Part shown: positions 49,669 to 57,598 of the stretch, in pieces
Layout: every line of letters starts with the position of its first letter
Numbering within the stretch: the stretch's first letter is position 1
DNA from: Acidimicrobiales bacterium
Lineage (GTDB): Bacteria; Actinomycetota; Acidimicrobiia; Acidimicrobiales; Iamiaceae
Length of the DNA: 64,000 bases
Direction: 5' to 3'
NCBI GenBank assembly: GCA_030448105.1
Contig: JAUJNP010000011.1
Coordinates: 17,021 to 81,020, forward strand
The notes under the pieces: model-generated
The model's database searches: none
Told to the model about the DNA's origin: nothing
What the model saw: only the letters and a program-made list of their open reading frames with translations
Position numbers and translations under genes: made by a program

Positions 49669-49683
49669 CCGGGCTCGGCCCGG
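49669..49683 (+). terminator. Small stem-loop after ftsH
   Basis: CCGGGC-TCG-GCCCGG directly after the ftsH stop, a 6-bp perfect stem with a 3-nt loop. A larger GCGCTGG...CCAGCGC stem follows at 49706-49736. Neither has a T-tract, so rho-independent termination is only possible. Confidence 0.4.
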
Positions 49684-49705
49684 CTGCGTGAGCGCCGAGG
49701 CGGTC

Positions 49706-49782
49706 GCGCTGGAACGGACCAGAGTCGAACCAGCGCAACAGCCTTCGCCCTACCGGTCAGGCGGGTCAGGCGGTCAGGCGGC
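49706..49782. repeat. Stem-loop and three short GGTCAGGCG tandem copies
   Basis: GCGCTGG (49706-49712) pairs with CCAGCGC (49730-49736) around a 17-nt loop. At about 49755-49782 the sequence GGTCAGGCG-GGTCAGGC-GGTCAGGCG repeats. The last copy supplies the stop of the thioredoxin-like gene, so extra stop codons lie downstream on that strand. Confidence 0.5.
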
Positions 49783-50226
49783 CCCGTGATCACAGCCGGG
49801 CGGGGTGCTGCCCGGCTCCCTGAGCTCGGCCACGGTGGCCCACAGGTCGGCTGAGGAGGGCTCGCCCAGGAACGAGGCCCGCACCACCCCAGCGTGGTCG
49901 GCCACCACCAGGCAGGGCACGGCGTCGATGCCGTAGCGCTGGTGGAGCTCGGCCCGGGCTCCCGCCTCGACCTCCTCGACGGCCACCTCCGCGCTGGCCA
50001 GCTGCTCGGCCTTGGCCCACGTGCCCCGGCAGGACAGGCAGGAGGCCGAGCTGAACACGGCCACGAGCCACGGTGCGTCCGGCCGGTCGAAATCGGCGCG
50101 GTCGAGCTGGGCCGGTACCGACCACGACGACTGGGTGGGCGGGTCCGGGGCGGTGCGCCGACGCACCACCGCGGCGATGGCCGCCACCACCGCCACCGCC
50201 ACCAGCACGACGAGCACCCGTTCCAC
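49774..50226 (-). CDS. Membrane-anchored thioredoxin-like protein
   Basis: 150 aa with an N-terminal anchor (RVLVVLVAVAVVAAIAAVVR) and a thioredoxin-like domain. The active-site-like CxxC is in AVFSSASCLSCRGTWAKAEQ, followed by a cis-Pro loop AVPCLVVADHAG. Cys-Leu-Ser-Cys replaces the usual Cys-Gly-Pro-Cys. Probably an envelope thiol-disulphide protein. GTG 50226 begins the hydrophobic anchor. It lies divergent from the MFS gene and convergent with ftsH. Confidence 0.85.
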   Translation of the reverse strand: MERVLVVLVAVAVVAAIAAVVRRRTAPDPPTQSSWSVPAQLDRADFDRPDAPWLVAVFSSASCLSCRGTWAKAEQLASAEVAVEEVEAGARAELHQRYGIDAVPCLVVADHAGVVRASFLGEPSSADLWATVAELREPGSTPPGCDHGAA

Positions 50227-50288
50227 CCCGCGAGTCTGGCCGCCGGGCGGCAAGGTGCGGACGGGGGTCGTGCAGAATCTCCCGCCGC

Positions 50289-51869
50289 ATGAGCGTGGCC
50301 GAGACCGCTGCCGCACCCGAGGTGCCCGCCCCCCGGGGCCTGGCCCGGCTCCTGCGGGAGCCGATGTGGGTGCTCGGCCTGGTGCTCCTCATGGACGAGA
50401 TCGACAAGAACATCATCCGGGGCCTCATCCACCCGCTGCAACGGCACTTCGACGTCGGCGACTTCGAGATCGGCATGCTCATCTCGGTGAGCCTGTTCCT
50501 CAACGGGATCGTCACCGTCCCCGCCGGGTACCTGGCCGACCGTTGGAACCGCACCCGGGCCATCGGCCGCACGGTGGTGGGGTGGTCGGCGCTCACCGCC
50601 GCGGGGGCGGCGTCGCTCAACTTCCCGATGCTGGTGGGCATGCGCTCGGCGCTCGGCTTCGGCCAGGCCATCTCCGAGCCGTCGGGCGCCAGCCTGATCG
50701 GCGACTACTACCCGGTGGAGAAGCGGGGCCGGGCCTTCTCCATCCAGCAGGTGATGCTGCTGGCCGGTACCGGGGTGGGCGTGCTGCTGGGCGGGCTGCT
50801 GGGCGAGCTGGTGGGCTGGCGCCTGGCCCTGGTGGTCGTGGCCCTGCCCGGGCTGGCGGTGGCCGTGCTCGTGTTCCGGCTGCGGGAACCGAAGCGGGGC
50901 ACGGCCGACCGGCTCGGCCTCGGTGGCGGCGAGATCGAGCACGACGACGCCGAGGTCCGCCTGTTCGAGGGGGGCTTCCGCCGGTTCTGCGTCGACATGG
51001 TGCTCGGCCTCCGCGACGACATGCGGACGATCATGGCCATCCGCACCATGCGCTACGCCCTCGCCGGCGTGGCCGCCCTGCTGTTCACCGTCACCGCCGT
51101 CGCCGTGTGGCTCCCGCAGTACTACATCCGCCACCTCGGCGTGGCCGACGGGCTGGGCGAGGCGTGGTTCGGGGCCCTGGCCATCCTGGGCGGCGTGCCC
51201 GGCGTGCTGGTCGGTGGCAGGGTCGCCGACCGCTACGCCAACCGCTTCCAGGGTGCCCGCCTGGCCATGCCGGCGGTGTTCCTCTTCATCGGGGCCAGCC
51301 TGTTCACCGCCTCGTACGCCCTGCGCCCCACCGACACCCACATCGAGCGGCCGCCGGCGGCGTGCGCCGACGTGGCGGCCGCCGACCGCAGCGGCGCCGA
51401 CGCCGATCCCGAGCACCGTCAGGACTGCCGCGACTTCGAGGTGGAGGCGAACGGCCGCACCACCTACCAGCCCATCGAGCGGCCCACGTTCAGCTACTCG
51501 GTGTTCGTGCCCGCCTACCTCATGCAGCTCGTGGGGATCTTCGTGGTGTCCATGGCCATCCCGGGTCTGCGGGCGGGCCTGACCGACGCCCTGCCCGCCC
51601 ACCTCCGAGGGGCCGGGTTCGGCGCGTTCAACCTCATCGCCGTCATCTTCGGGCAGGCGGCGGCGCCGTTCATCGTGTCGTTCCTCTCCAGTCGGTACGA
51701 CGACAACCTGCGCACCGCCTTCCTGCTGGTGTCACCCCTGTCGTTCCTCGGCGCGGCCGTGCTGTTCCGGGCCCGCAAGTTCCTCGACGAGGACATGCAG
51801 AAGATCATGATGGCCGTGTTGACGGCGATGCAGGCCGAACGGGAGCGGGTGCAGGAAGCCGACGGCTGA
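50289..51869 (+). CDS. MFS transporter with large extracytoplasmic loop
   Basis: 526-aa major-facilitator protein, about 12 helices. The family loop between TM2 and TM3 is recognisable (GYLADRWNRTRAIGR), also in the second half (GGRVADRYANRFQGAR). A loop of about 60 residues between TM8 and TM9 (around residues 345-405) contains two cysteines and is polar (ERPPAACADVAAADRSGADA), unusual for MFS exporters. It resembles spinster-like or drug-exporting MFS proteins. The C terminus after the last helix is basic. ATG start. Confidence 0.9.
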   Translation: MSVAETAAAPEVPAPRGLARLLREPMWVLGLVLLMDEIDKNIIRGLIHPLQRHFDVGDFEIGMLISVSLFLNGIVTVPAGYLADRWNRTRAIGRTVVGWSALTAAGAASLNFPMLVGMRSALGFGQAISEPSGASLIGDYYPVEKRGRAFSIQQVMLLAGTGVGVLLGGLLGELVGWRLALVVVALPGLAVAVLVFRLREPKRGTADRLGLGGGEIEHDDAEVRLFEGGFRRFCVDMVLGLRDDMRTIMAIRTMRYALAGVAALLFTVTAVAVWLPQYYIRHLGVADGLGEAWFGALAILGGVPGVLVGGRVADRYANRFQGARLAMPAVFLFIGASLFTASYALRPTDTHIERPPAACADVAAADRSGADADPEHRQDCRDFEVEANGRTTYQPIERPTFSYSVFVPAYLMQLVGIFVVSMAIPGLRAGLTDALPAHLRGAGFGAFNLIAVIFGQAAAPFIVSFLSSRYDDNLRTAFLLVSPLSFLGAAVLFRARKFLDEDMQKIMMAVLTAMQAERERVQEADG

Positions 51870-52078
51870 CCCTGTAAGTCGTGGTCACCGTTCTCCAGTA
51901 GATCCGGGGTCAGGGCTCGACCTCGGACCTTGAGTTCGCCTGCCGTCCCCTTCCCGATCGGTGACGATGTGGTGTGCACGAGGATGGCCGGGGTCGGAGC
52001 AGATCCATCGCCTTGGAATCGCCGCCGCCGGACAGCGGCATCGGTGCCGCGGCGCCTGGCGGTTGGCGGCCCTGGCGC
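51870..52078. other. Intergenic stretch at a compositional break
   Basis: About 210 bp between the MFS gene and the cation transporter without a credible gene. CGCG-rich sequence becomes frequent to the right of this point and is sparse to the left. It is the best candidate for the edge of an island or a chimeric join. No integrase, att site or tRNA is present here. Confidence 0.45.
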
Positions 52079-52981
52079 TCACCAGGCGATCTCGTCGCAC
52101 CCACGGTGGTCGTCGGGCTCGACCTGGAAGGTGGCGTGGTCGATGCCGTGGCGCTCTCCGAGCAACGACCGGGCCCGGTCGAGCACGGCGTGGGTCTCGG
52201 TGCCCGCACGGACCATGAGGTGGGCGGAGGCGACCTCCATCTCCGACGTGAGCGTCCAGACGTGCAGGTCGTGGACGTCGACCACCCCGTCGAGGTCGGC
52301 GAGGTCGCGGCGGACCTGGGTCACCGAGATCTTCTCGGGCGCGGCCTGGACCAGGATGCGCAGCGCCTCGCGGCCCAGCTGCCAGGTGCGCGGGAGGATG
52401 AACAGGCCGATGGCGGCGGCGACCGCGGGGTCGGCGTACGGCCAGCCGGTGAGCGCCAGCACGACGGCGGCCACGATGACGCCGACCGAGCCGAGGGTGT
52501 CGGCGACGACCTCCAGGTACGCGCCGCGGAGGTTGAGGCTCTCCCGCGAGCCCCGCCGCAGCAGCAGGAACGCGACGACGTTGGCGGCCAGCCCCACGAC
52601 GGCGACGGCCAGCATGGGCCCGGCCAGGACCTCGGGCGGGTCGCGGAAGCGCTGCACTGCCTCCCAGCACACGTAGGCGGCGACACCGACCAGCAGGACC
52701 GCGTTGGCCAGGGCGGCCAGGATCTCCAGCCGGTACAGCCCGAAGCTGCGCTGTGGGTCGGCCGCCCCGCGCGCGGCCGCGGTGATGGCGGCGAGCGCCA
52801 TCCCCAGACCCAGCACGTCGGTGAGCAGGTGCCCGGCGTCGGACAGCAGGGCCAGGGAGTTGGTCGCCAGGCCCGCGACCACCTCGATGACGAAGGCGAC
52901 CAGGATCAGCAGGAACGCCGCGGCCAATCGCCCCCGGTGCCGCCCGCCGGCGCTGACCGGCGCCCCGTGCTCGTGGCCCAA
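52079..52981 (-). CDS. Cation diffusion facilitator (CDF) transporter
   Basis: 300-aa metal-proton antiporter, six helices, exporting Zn2+, Co2+ or similar ions. Visible: LLILVAFVIEVVAGLATNSL then LLSDAGHLLTDVLG (first metal-binding pair DxxxD in TM2), GAYLEVVADTLGSVGVIVAA (TM5 D), and a cytoplasmic domain with VHDLHVWTLTSEMEVASAHL, as in zinc CDFs. The TM5 residue is Glu-Val-Val-Ala-Asp rather than His-xxx-Asp. A TTG start is the only candidate, after CACAGGTGAGGAAGCGAC. No ArsR-type regulator lies immediately beside it. Confidence 0.93.
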   Translation of the reverse strand: MGHEHGAPVSAGGRHRGRLAAAFLLILVAFVIEVVAGLATNSLALLSDAGHLLTDVLGLGMALAAITAAARGAADPQRSFGLYRLEILAALANAVLLVGVAAYVCWEAVQRFRDPPEVLAGPMLAVAVVGLAANVVAFLLLRRGSRESLNLRGAYLEVVADTLGSVGVIVAAVVLALTGWPYADPAVAAAIGLFILPRTWQLGREALRILVQAAPEKISVTQVRRDLADLDGVVDVHDLHVWTLTSEMEVASAHLMVRAGTETHAVLDRARSLLGERHGIDHATFQVEPDDHRGCDEIAW

Positions 52982-53133
52982 CGCTGTCGCTTCCTCACCT
53001 GTGCAAGTGTCCTATCGAGGCCCACGGTACGCCCGCCGCCCTCCCAGCGCCAGCCAGCCGCCCGGCCCCGCGCGAACCGGCGACGCCGCCCCGCTCGACA
53101 AGGGATTGGCGTCGCGCGAGCGGGAGGTGCCGG

Positions 53134-53589
53134 GTGAGGACGTCGCTGCGGGGTGCCGCGGTGCTGGCCGCGGTGCTCGGCCTGCTGTCCGCGTGCTCGC
53201 CGTCCGCGCCCGCGCCGTTCGCGGCGCCCACGCTGGCCGAGCCGATCGAGCTGCTGCCCTGCGGCAGCGGATCCGCGGTGGGGCCGGTGGCGGATCCCCT
53301 GCGCGACCCGGATCCGCGCCGCGCCCTCGTGCGCTACTTGGCGAACAATGTCGACGATCCCCTGCGCGCCGAGCCGGGTCCGCACGAGGCCGCGCTCGCC
53401 CGTGCCGACTGGCAGCCGTCGCGGTCGCCCACGCGGGACGGCGAACCGCCCCAGCGCGAGTTCGTGGTCCGCCACGACGGCGAGATCGTGGCGCGCGCGG
53501 TGGTGCGCCGCGACGGCGACGCCTGGGCGACCTGGTACTACACCTACTGCAACGCCGTCGGCCGGCTCGCGCCCACCCCCCGGCCTTGA
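53134..53589 (+). CDS. Hypothetical lipoprotein
   Basis: 151 aa; RGAAVLAAVLGLLSACSPSA gives a signal peptide with lipobox LSAC. The mature part ends WATWYYTYCNAVGRLAPTPR, with two further cysteines (about 43 and 141) that could form a disulphide. No family recognised. GTG start preceded by GGGAGGTGCC. Confidence 0.7.
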   Translation: MRTSLRGAAVLAAVLGLLSACSPSAPAPFAAPTLAEPIELLPCGSGSAVGPVADPLRDPDPRRALVRYLANNVDDPLRAEPGPHEAALARADWQPSRSPTRDGEPPQREFVVRHDGEIVARAVVRRDGDAWATWYYTYCNAVGRLAPTPRP

Positions 53590-54029
53590 GCGCTGCGCCC
53601 GTGGCGCCGCCGCGCGGCGGGCCCACCGCCGATGGCCGACGCGAAGCGCCATACATGCGTCACCTCGCCCGTCGCCCTCCCGCCGTGGTGGGAGGTGCTC
53701 CTCCTCGGGACTGTGCCAGGTGCCACCCCCGCCGCCCGCTCGGGTGGGACAGTGCTGCTCGATGCCGGCGCGCCCGGCCGCATCACGATGCGATACCGCC
53801 GCCTCGCCGGGAATTGACAGCGGTGGTCGGGCGTCGTGCACTGGCGGCATGTCGCGTGCCGGCGACGAGCAGGATGCCGCCGGCATGGAGGCACCGGGAA
53901 CGGGGAGGCCCACGATGCACCTGCGTCGCAGGAACGCCTGAGCGCGTCCTGATCGTGCGCCCGACCCGGGCGCGGGGTCGGGCGGCCGCTCGGCTGCGCC
54001 GGCCAGCCTCTGTGGAAGGACCTCCTGCT
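53590..54029. other. 440-bp stretch with no convincing gene
   Basis: Contains a 61-codon plus-strand frame at 53632-53817 (MADAKRHTCVTSPVALPPWW...) and a 9-bp stem-loop (GCCCGACCC/GGGTCGGGC, 53959-53983). Neither gives a recognisable feature. The stem-loop could terminate transcription before the cupin gene. Confidence 0.45.
53959..53983. terminator. Stem-loop before the cupin gene
   Basis: GCCCGACCC, a 7-nt GGGCGCG loop, then GGGTCGGGC: a 9-bp perfect stem in GC-rich DNA. Placed 46 bp before the cupin start, it may be a terminator for what lies upstream. No T-tract is present. Confidence 0.4.
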
Positions 54030-54461
54030 GTGCCCACTGCTGCCCACTCGCCCGACCCGGTTCCTTCTGTCCGCGGCTACGCCCTCGCCCCAGACCAGGG
54101 TGTGGATGGCCGCGGCCCGGAGGTCAAGTGCTCCGACCGGTCCACCGGCGGGAGCCTCGCGCTCTACCGCACCGTCGTCGATGGTCAAGGTCCGCCCGCG
54201 CACCGCCACACCCGCGAGGATGAGACGATCGTCGTCCTCGACGGCACCATGCAGGTCGACTGCGAGGACGACACCTGGACCGGTGGCGCGGGCACCACGT
54301 TCTTCCTACCGCGTGGACTGACCCACACGTTCCGGTCGATCGAGGGCCCGGCGTCGATCCTGTTCCTGATCACGCCCGGGCGCCTCGACGAGTTCTTCCG
54401 CCTGCGCGACAAGGCGTCGGACCCGGGCGAGATCGCCGAGCTTCTGCGCCGCTTCTTCTGA
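54030..54461 (+). CDS. Cupin-domain protein
   Basis: 143 aa, single-domain cupin. Motif 1 has the two His and Glu ligands in PAHRHTREDETIVVLDG; motif 2 is LPRGLTHTFRSIEGPASIL. The ligands could hold iron, manganese or nickel. No catalytic partner is nearby and it ends 28 bp before the selenocysteine tRNA on the other strand. GTG 54030 follows an AAGGA ribosome-binding site. Possible roles: small dioxygenase, sugar epimerase-like or storage-type protein. Confidence 0.85.
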   Translation: MPTAAHSPDPVPSVRGYALAPDQGVDGRGPEVKCSDRSTGGSLALYRTVVDGQGPPAHRHTREDETIVVLDGTMQVDCEDDTWTGGAGTTFFLPRGLTHTFRSIEGPASILFLITPGRLDEFFRLRDKASDPGEIAELLRRFF

Positions 54462-54488
54462 CCGGCGGGGCGCCGCGGGACTTGCTGG

Positions 54489-54584
54489 TGGCGGAGGTGG
54501 ACGGGAATCGAACCCGCCAGCGCGACCGGGTCGCGCTCGTCGGTTTTGAAGACCGCGGGGCCCACCAGGCGCCCTCACACCTCC
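54489..54584 (-). tRNA. selC: tRNA-Sec (UCA anticodon)
   Basis: 96 nt. The 5' arm GGAGGTGT pairs with CCACCTCC (one mismatch at the eighth pair), followed by discriminator G and an encoded CCA. The anticodon loop is CTTCAAA with anticodon TCA between CGGT/ACCG arms. An extra-long variable arm (AGCGCGAC, short loop, GTCGCGCT) and T arm GCGGG-TTCGATT-CCCGT complete the shape. Selenocysteine tRNAs alone combine a UCA anticodon, an 8-bp acceptor and this variable arm. No selA, selB or selD gene lies in the window. Confidence 0.93.
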
Positions 54585-54594
54585 GCGGGGGAGG

Positions 54595-56967
54595 CTAGCC
54601 GGTGGCGGCGGGGTGGCGAGGCGTGGTCTGGAGGTAGGCGGTGGCCCGGTCGGGGGGCATGGCGGGGCCGAGGTGGTTGCCCTGCGCCAGCGGCCACGCG
54701 TGGTGGCGGAGGGCGGCGAGCTGCTCGGGGCGCTCGACGCCCTCGGCCACGACGCGCAGCTCCAGGGACGCGGCGAAGCCCAGCAGCGCCTGGGCGAACG
54801 CGCGCCCCCCCGGGCTGCCGGTCAGGTCGTCGACCCAGGACCGGTCCATCTTCACCGTGTCGATCGGCAGCCGGCGCAGCAGCTCCAGCGACGACCCCGA
54901 CCCGAAGCGCTCGAGGGCCACGCGCACGCCCAGGTCGTGCAGGTCGACCAGCCGGGCGCGGGCCGCCTCGCCGTCGCCGGCCAGGGCCGCCTGGTCGACC
55001 TCCAGCTCCAGCGCGGTCGGCGGCAGCCCCGCGGCGGACAGGATGTCCTCGACGTCCTCGGCCAGCCGGTCGTCGCGCAGCTGCACCGGCGACAGGTTCA
55101 CCCCGACGGTCCGCGGCGCGCCCGGGCCCAGGTCGTCGGTCCAGCGGCGCAGCTGCCGGCACGCCTGCTCCAGCACCACCCGCCCCAGCGGCAGGATCTG
55201 GCCCGACCGCTCCGCCGCGGGCAGGAACGCGCCCGGCCGGGTCGCCCGCCCCGCGGTCCGGTGCCAGCGCACCAGCGCCTCGACCGCGACGGTGCGCCCG
55301 CTGCGCAGGTCCACGATCGGCTGGTAGTGGGCGCGGAACCCGCCCGCGGCCAGGCCGTCCTGGAGCGCGGCCTCCAGCTCCCGCCGCCGGGCGAGCGTGG
55401 AGCGCATGCGCGGCTCGTAGACCGCGAAGCGCCCCTTGCCCCGGTGCTTGGCCACGTACATGGCGGTGTCGGCGTCGCGCAGGAGCGCGTCGACGTCCAG
55501 CGGGTCCTCCCAGACCGCGACCCCGACGCTGCCGGTCACGACCAGGGTGCGGCCCTCGAGCTCCACGGGCTCGGCCAGGGCGTCGAGCACCCGGCAGGCG
55601 GCCCGCCGCGCGTCGTCGGTCGTGTCCACGCCGTCCAGGAGCACGGCGAACTCGTCCCCGCCCAGGCGCGCCACGGTGTCGGCGGGGCGGACCGACGCGC
55701 GCAGCCGGTCGGCCACGACCACGAGCAGCTGGTCGCCGGCCGCGTGGCCGAGGGCGTCGTTCACCGCCTTGAAGCCGTCCAGGTCGACCAGCAGCACGGC
55801 CGCGCGGCGCGACTCGCGGCGCGAGCGCGCGATCGCCTGGCCGGCGCGCTCGCGCAGCAGGGCGCGGTTGGCCAGGCCCGTGAGCGCGTCGCGCAGCGCC
55901 TGGCGCTGCAGGTCCTGGGTGAGCGCGTGGCTGCACAGCGCCAGCGAGACGCTGGAGGTCAGGGTCTGCAGCGCGTCGGCGACCCCGGGCCGCAGCGGCG
56001 GGGCGACCTCGACGACCAGTGCCCCCCACGGCTGGTCGCCCACGGACAGCGGCAGCTGCACGACCCCCGGCGCGTCGGCGTGCAGGTGGGGCAGCCCGGC
56101 CAGCCCCGGGCAGGCGTCGGCCCTGGCCTGCACGATCCGGCCCGCGGCCAGCCCCTCGCCCAGGGGGGCCGGCAGGTCGGCGACGGCCACGGCGGCGCCA
56201 GGCGGCCCCGGCTCCGCGGCGACGGCCCGCAGCACCCCGTCCTCCAGGGCCATGATCTGGGCCCGCGCGGCGGGGCGGCCGACCAGGTCGAGGGCGGCGA
56301 CGACGGCGAGCTGGTGCACGTGGTCGCCCCCCGGCGCGGCCGCCAGCCCGGTCGCCGCCCGCCACAGCGCCTGCTCGCGGGCGGTCAGCAGCTCCTGGCG
56401 CACCATGGTCGAGGCGACCGCGCGCATCAGCCCGGTCCAGAGGATGAACGACAGCAGCTGCCACAGGGCCTGCTCGGTGCTGGCGCTGATCGGCTCCAGA
56501 CCCAGGTCGAAGGCGACGGCCTCGGCCCCCTGGTCCACCGCCCACCAGACCACGGCGCGGATCAGCGCGCCGCGTGAGGACCCGTAGAGGGAGCGCACGA
56601 AGATGCCGGCGCTCACGGGCGCGGCGGCGGCGCTGACCTCGCCGCCGAGCAGCGCGAGGGTGACGAGGAACGCGATCTCGACGAGCTCGCCCCAGACGGG
56701 GAACCCGCCCCGGTGGTAGCCCCAGCGCCACCACAGCCACCAGACCACGGCCACGCCCGGGACGGCGACGCGGGCCAGCGGCGGGAGCCGGCTGTCCAGG
56801 AGGGCCAGCACGACGGTGATCACCGTGGTGACGAGGGCCAGGACGAGCAGGAGGCGGCGGAGCCCGGCAAGCAGCCCGTGACGCCCGCGGAACAGCGCCG
56901 CGCCCGCGGCCGCCCCTGCTCCCAGCGACCCGCCCGCGAGGGGGGCCACGCCCATCGCCGCTCCCAT
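54595..56967 (-). CDS. GGDEF-EAL protein, EAL domain probably inactive
   Basis: 790-aa membrane protein turning over cyclic di-GMP. The N terminus has several helices (LLLVLALVTTVITVVLALLD, GVAVVWWLWWRWGYHRGGFP, ELVEIAFLVTLALLGGEVSA), then a GAF-like middle. The GGDEF domain is intact, with LVDLDGFKAVNDALGH and RLGGDEFAVLLDGVD. The EAL domain has VEALVRWHR and KMDRSWVDDL, but the key DDFGTG is changed to ERFGSG and the ExxE/TES motif is LELEVDQ, so phosphodiesterase activity is unlikely. It should mainly make c-di-GMP, with the EAL domain as a receptor or regulatory part. Confidence 0.9.
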   Translation of the reverse strand: MGAAMGVAPLAGGSLGAGAAAGAALFRGRHGLLAGLRRLLLVLALVTTVITVVLALLDSRLPPLARVAVPGVAVVWWLWWRWGYHRGGFPVWGELVEIAFLVTLALLGGEVSAAAAPVSAGIFVRSLYGSSRGALIRAVVWWAVDQGAEAVAFDLGLEPISASTEQALWQLLSFILWTGLMRAVASTMVRQELLTAREQALWRAATGLAAAPGGDHVHQLAVVAALDLVGRPAARAQIMALEDGVLRAVAAEPGPPGAAVAVADLPAPLGEGLAAGRIVQARADACPGLAGLPHLHADAPGVVQLPLSVGDQPWGALVVEVAPPLRPGVADALQTLTSSVSLALCSHALTQDLQRQALRDALTGLANRALLRERAGQAIARSRRESRRAAVLLVDLDGFKAVNDALGHAAGDQLLVVVADRLRASVRPADTVARLGGDEFAVLLDGVDTTDDARRAACRVLDALAEPVELEGRTLVVTGSVGVAVWEDPLDVDALLRDADTAMYVAKHRGKGRFAVYEPRMRSTLARRRELEAALQDGLAAGGFRAHYQPIVDLRSGRTVAVEALVRWHRTAGRATRPGAFLPAAERSGQILPLGRVVLEQACRQLRRWTDDLGPGAPRTVGVNLSPVQLRDDRLAEDVEDILSAAGLPPTALELEVDQAALAGDGEAARARLVDLHDLGVRVALERFGSGSSLELLRRLPIDTVKMDRSWVDDLTGSPGGRAFAQALLGFAASLELRVVAEGVERPEQLAALRHHAWPLAQGNHLGPAMPPDRATAYLQTTPRHPAATG

Positions 56968-57155
56968 TCTCTCCGCCCGGGTCGAGACGGAGGTGCGAGC
57001 CGTGACACCACAGCTTCGAGCCGTAAGAAAGCACCATCCGGGAGGTGTCGCAACCTATCCGGTCATCGCTCGCTCACGGTTCGCTGCACCATGCGTCCGG
57101 GATGGGAGGAAAGTGACGACTTGGCCACGTCCGGCCTGCGGGGCACACTGGCCAC

Positions 57156-57533
57156 ATGGACTACTGGCAGGGGCCGTCCCGCTGGATCAACGCGGCGCTG
57201 CTGTTCATCGTGGGGTTCGTCGCCTTCGACGCGGTCTTCACCCTCCTCGGTGCGCAGGAGAGCAACGCCATCGTGGGGTTGGTCGCCGCCGTGGCCGGCG
57301 TCTTCGAGGCGCCGTTCGCCGGGATGTTCCGCAACCAGCCCGACCTCGCCACGCAGGCCCTGGCGATCGTCTCGTGGATCTTGATCGCCACCGTCCTGCT
57401 GGCGGTGGTGCGCACGATCGAAGCGAGCCGCCGCGAGCACGGGCGCGACCGCGCGGGCCTGGACCCGGCCGACGACGCCGAGGCGCGGGCCGCCAGGTCC
57501 CGCCCGCAGGACCCCCGCGGCGCGCAGCGCTGA
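57156..57533 (+). CDS. Small YggT-like membrane protein
   Basis: 125 aa with two to three helices (AALLFIVGFVAFDAVFTLLG, AIVGLVAAVAGVFEAPFAGM, QALAIVSWILIATVLLAVVR) and a charged, Arg/Asp-rich tail of about 40 residues. Resembles the small two-helix membrane proteins of the YggT type found near cell-division genes, but the match is weak. ATG start. It lies upstream of the PAC2 gene on the same strand. Confidence 0.65.
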   Translation: MDYWQGPSRWINAALLFIVGFVAFDAVFTLLGAQESNAIVGLVAAVAGVFEAPFAGMFRNQPDLATQALAIVSWILIATVLLAVVRTIEASRREHGRDRAGLDPADDAEARAARSRPQDPRGAQR

Positions 57534-57586
57534 CCGTCCCGCCGCCTCCCGGCCCCCGCGGTCGTGCTGCGGCCCCGCGCCTGGCC

Positions 57587-57592
57587 TAGCCT
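57587..57592 (+). promoter_or_regulatory. Leaderless-type -10 box before the PAC2 gene
   Basis: TAGCCT lies 6 nt before the ATG at 57599, the same spacing as at other promoters in the window. Confidence 0.4.
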
Positions 57593-57598
57593 TGTCCC

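Noticed and set aside
49706-49740. Truncated tRNA (contains AGAGTCGAACC, like a reversed T arm)
   Set aside because: No acceptor, anticodon arm or matching T stem exists around it; only a 7-bp stem-loop is real.
53632-53817. 61-codon gene between the lipoprotein and cupin
   Set aside because: Short, no ribosome-binding site or recognised pattern; left as part of an unassigned stretch.
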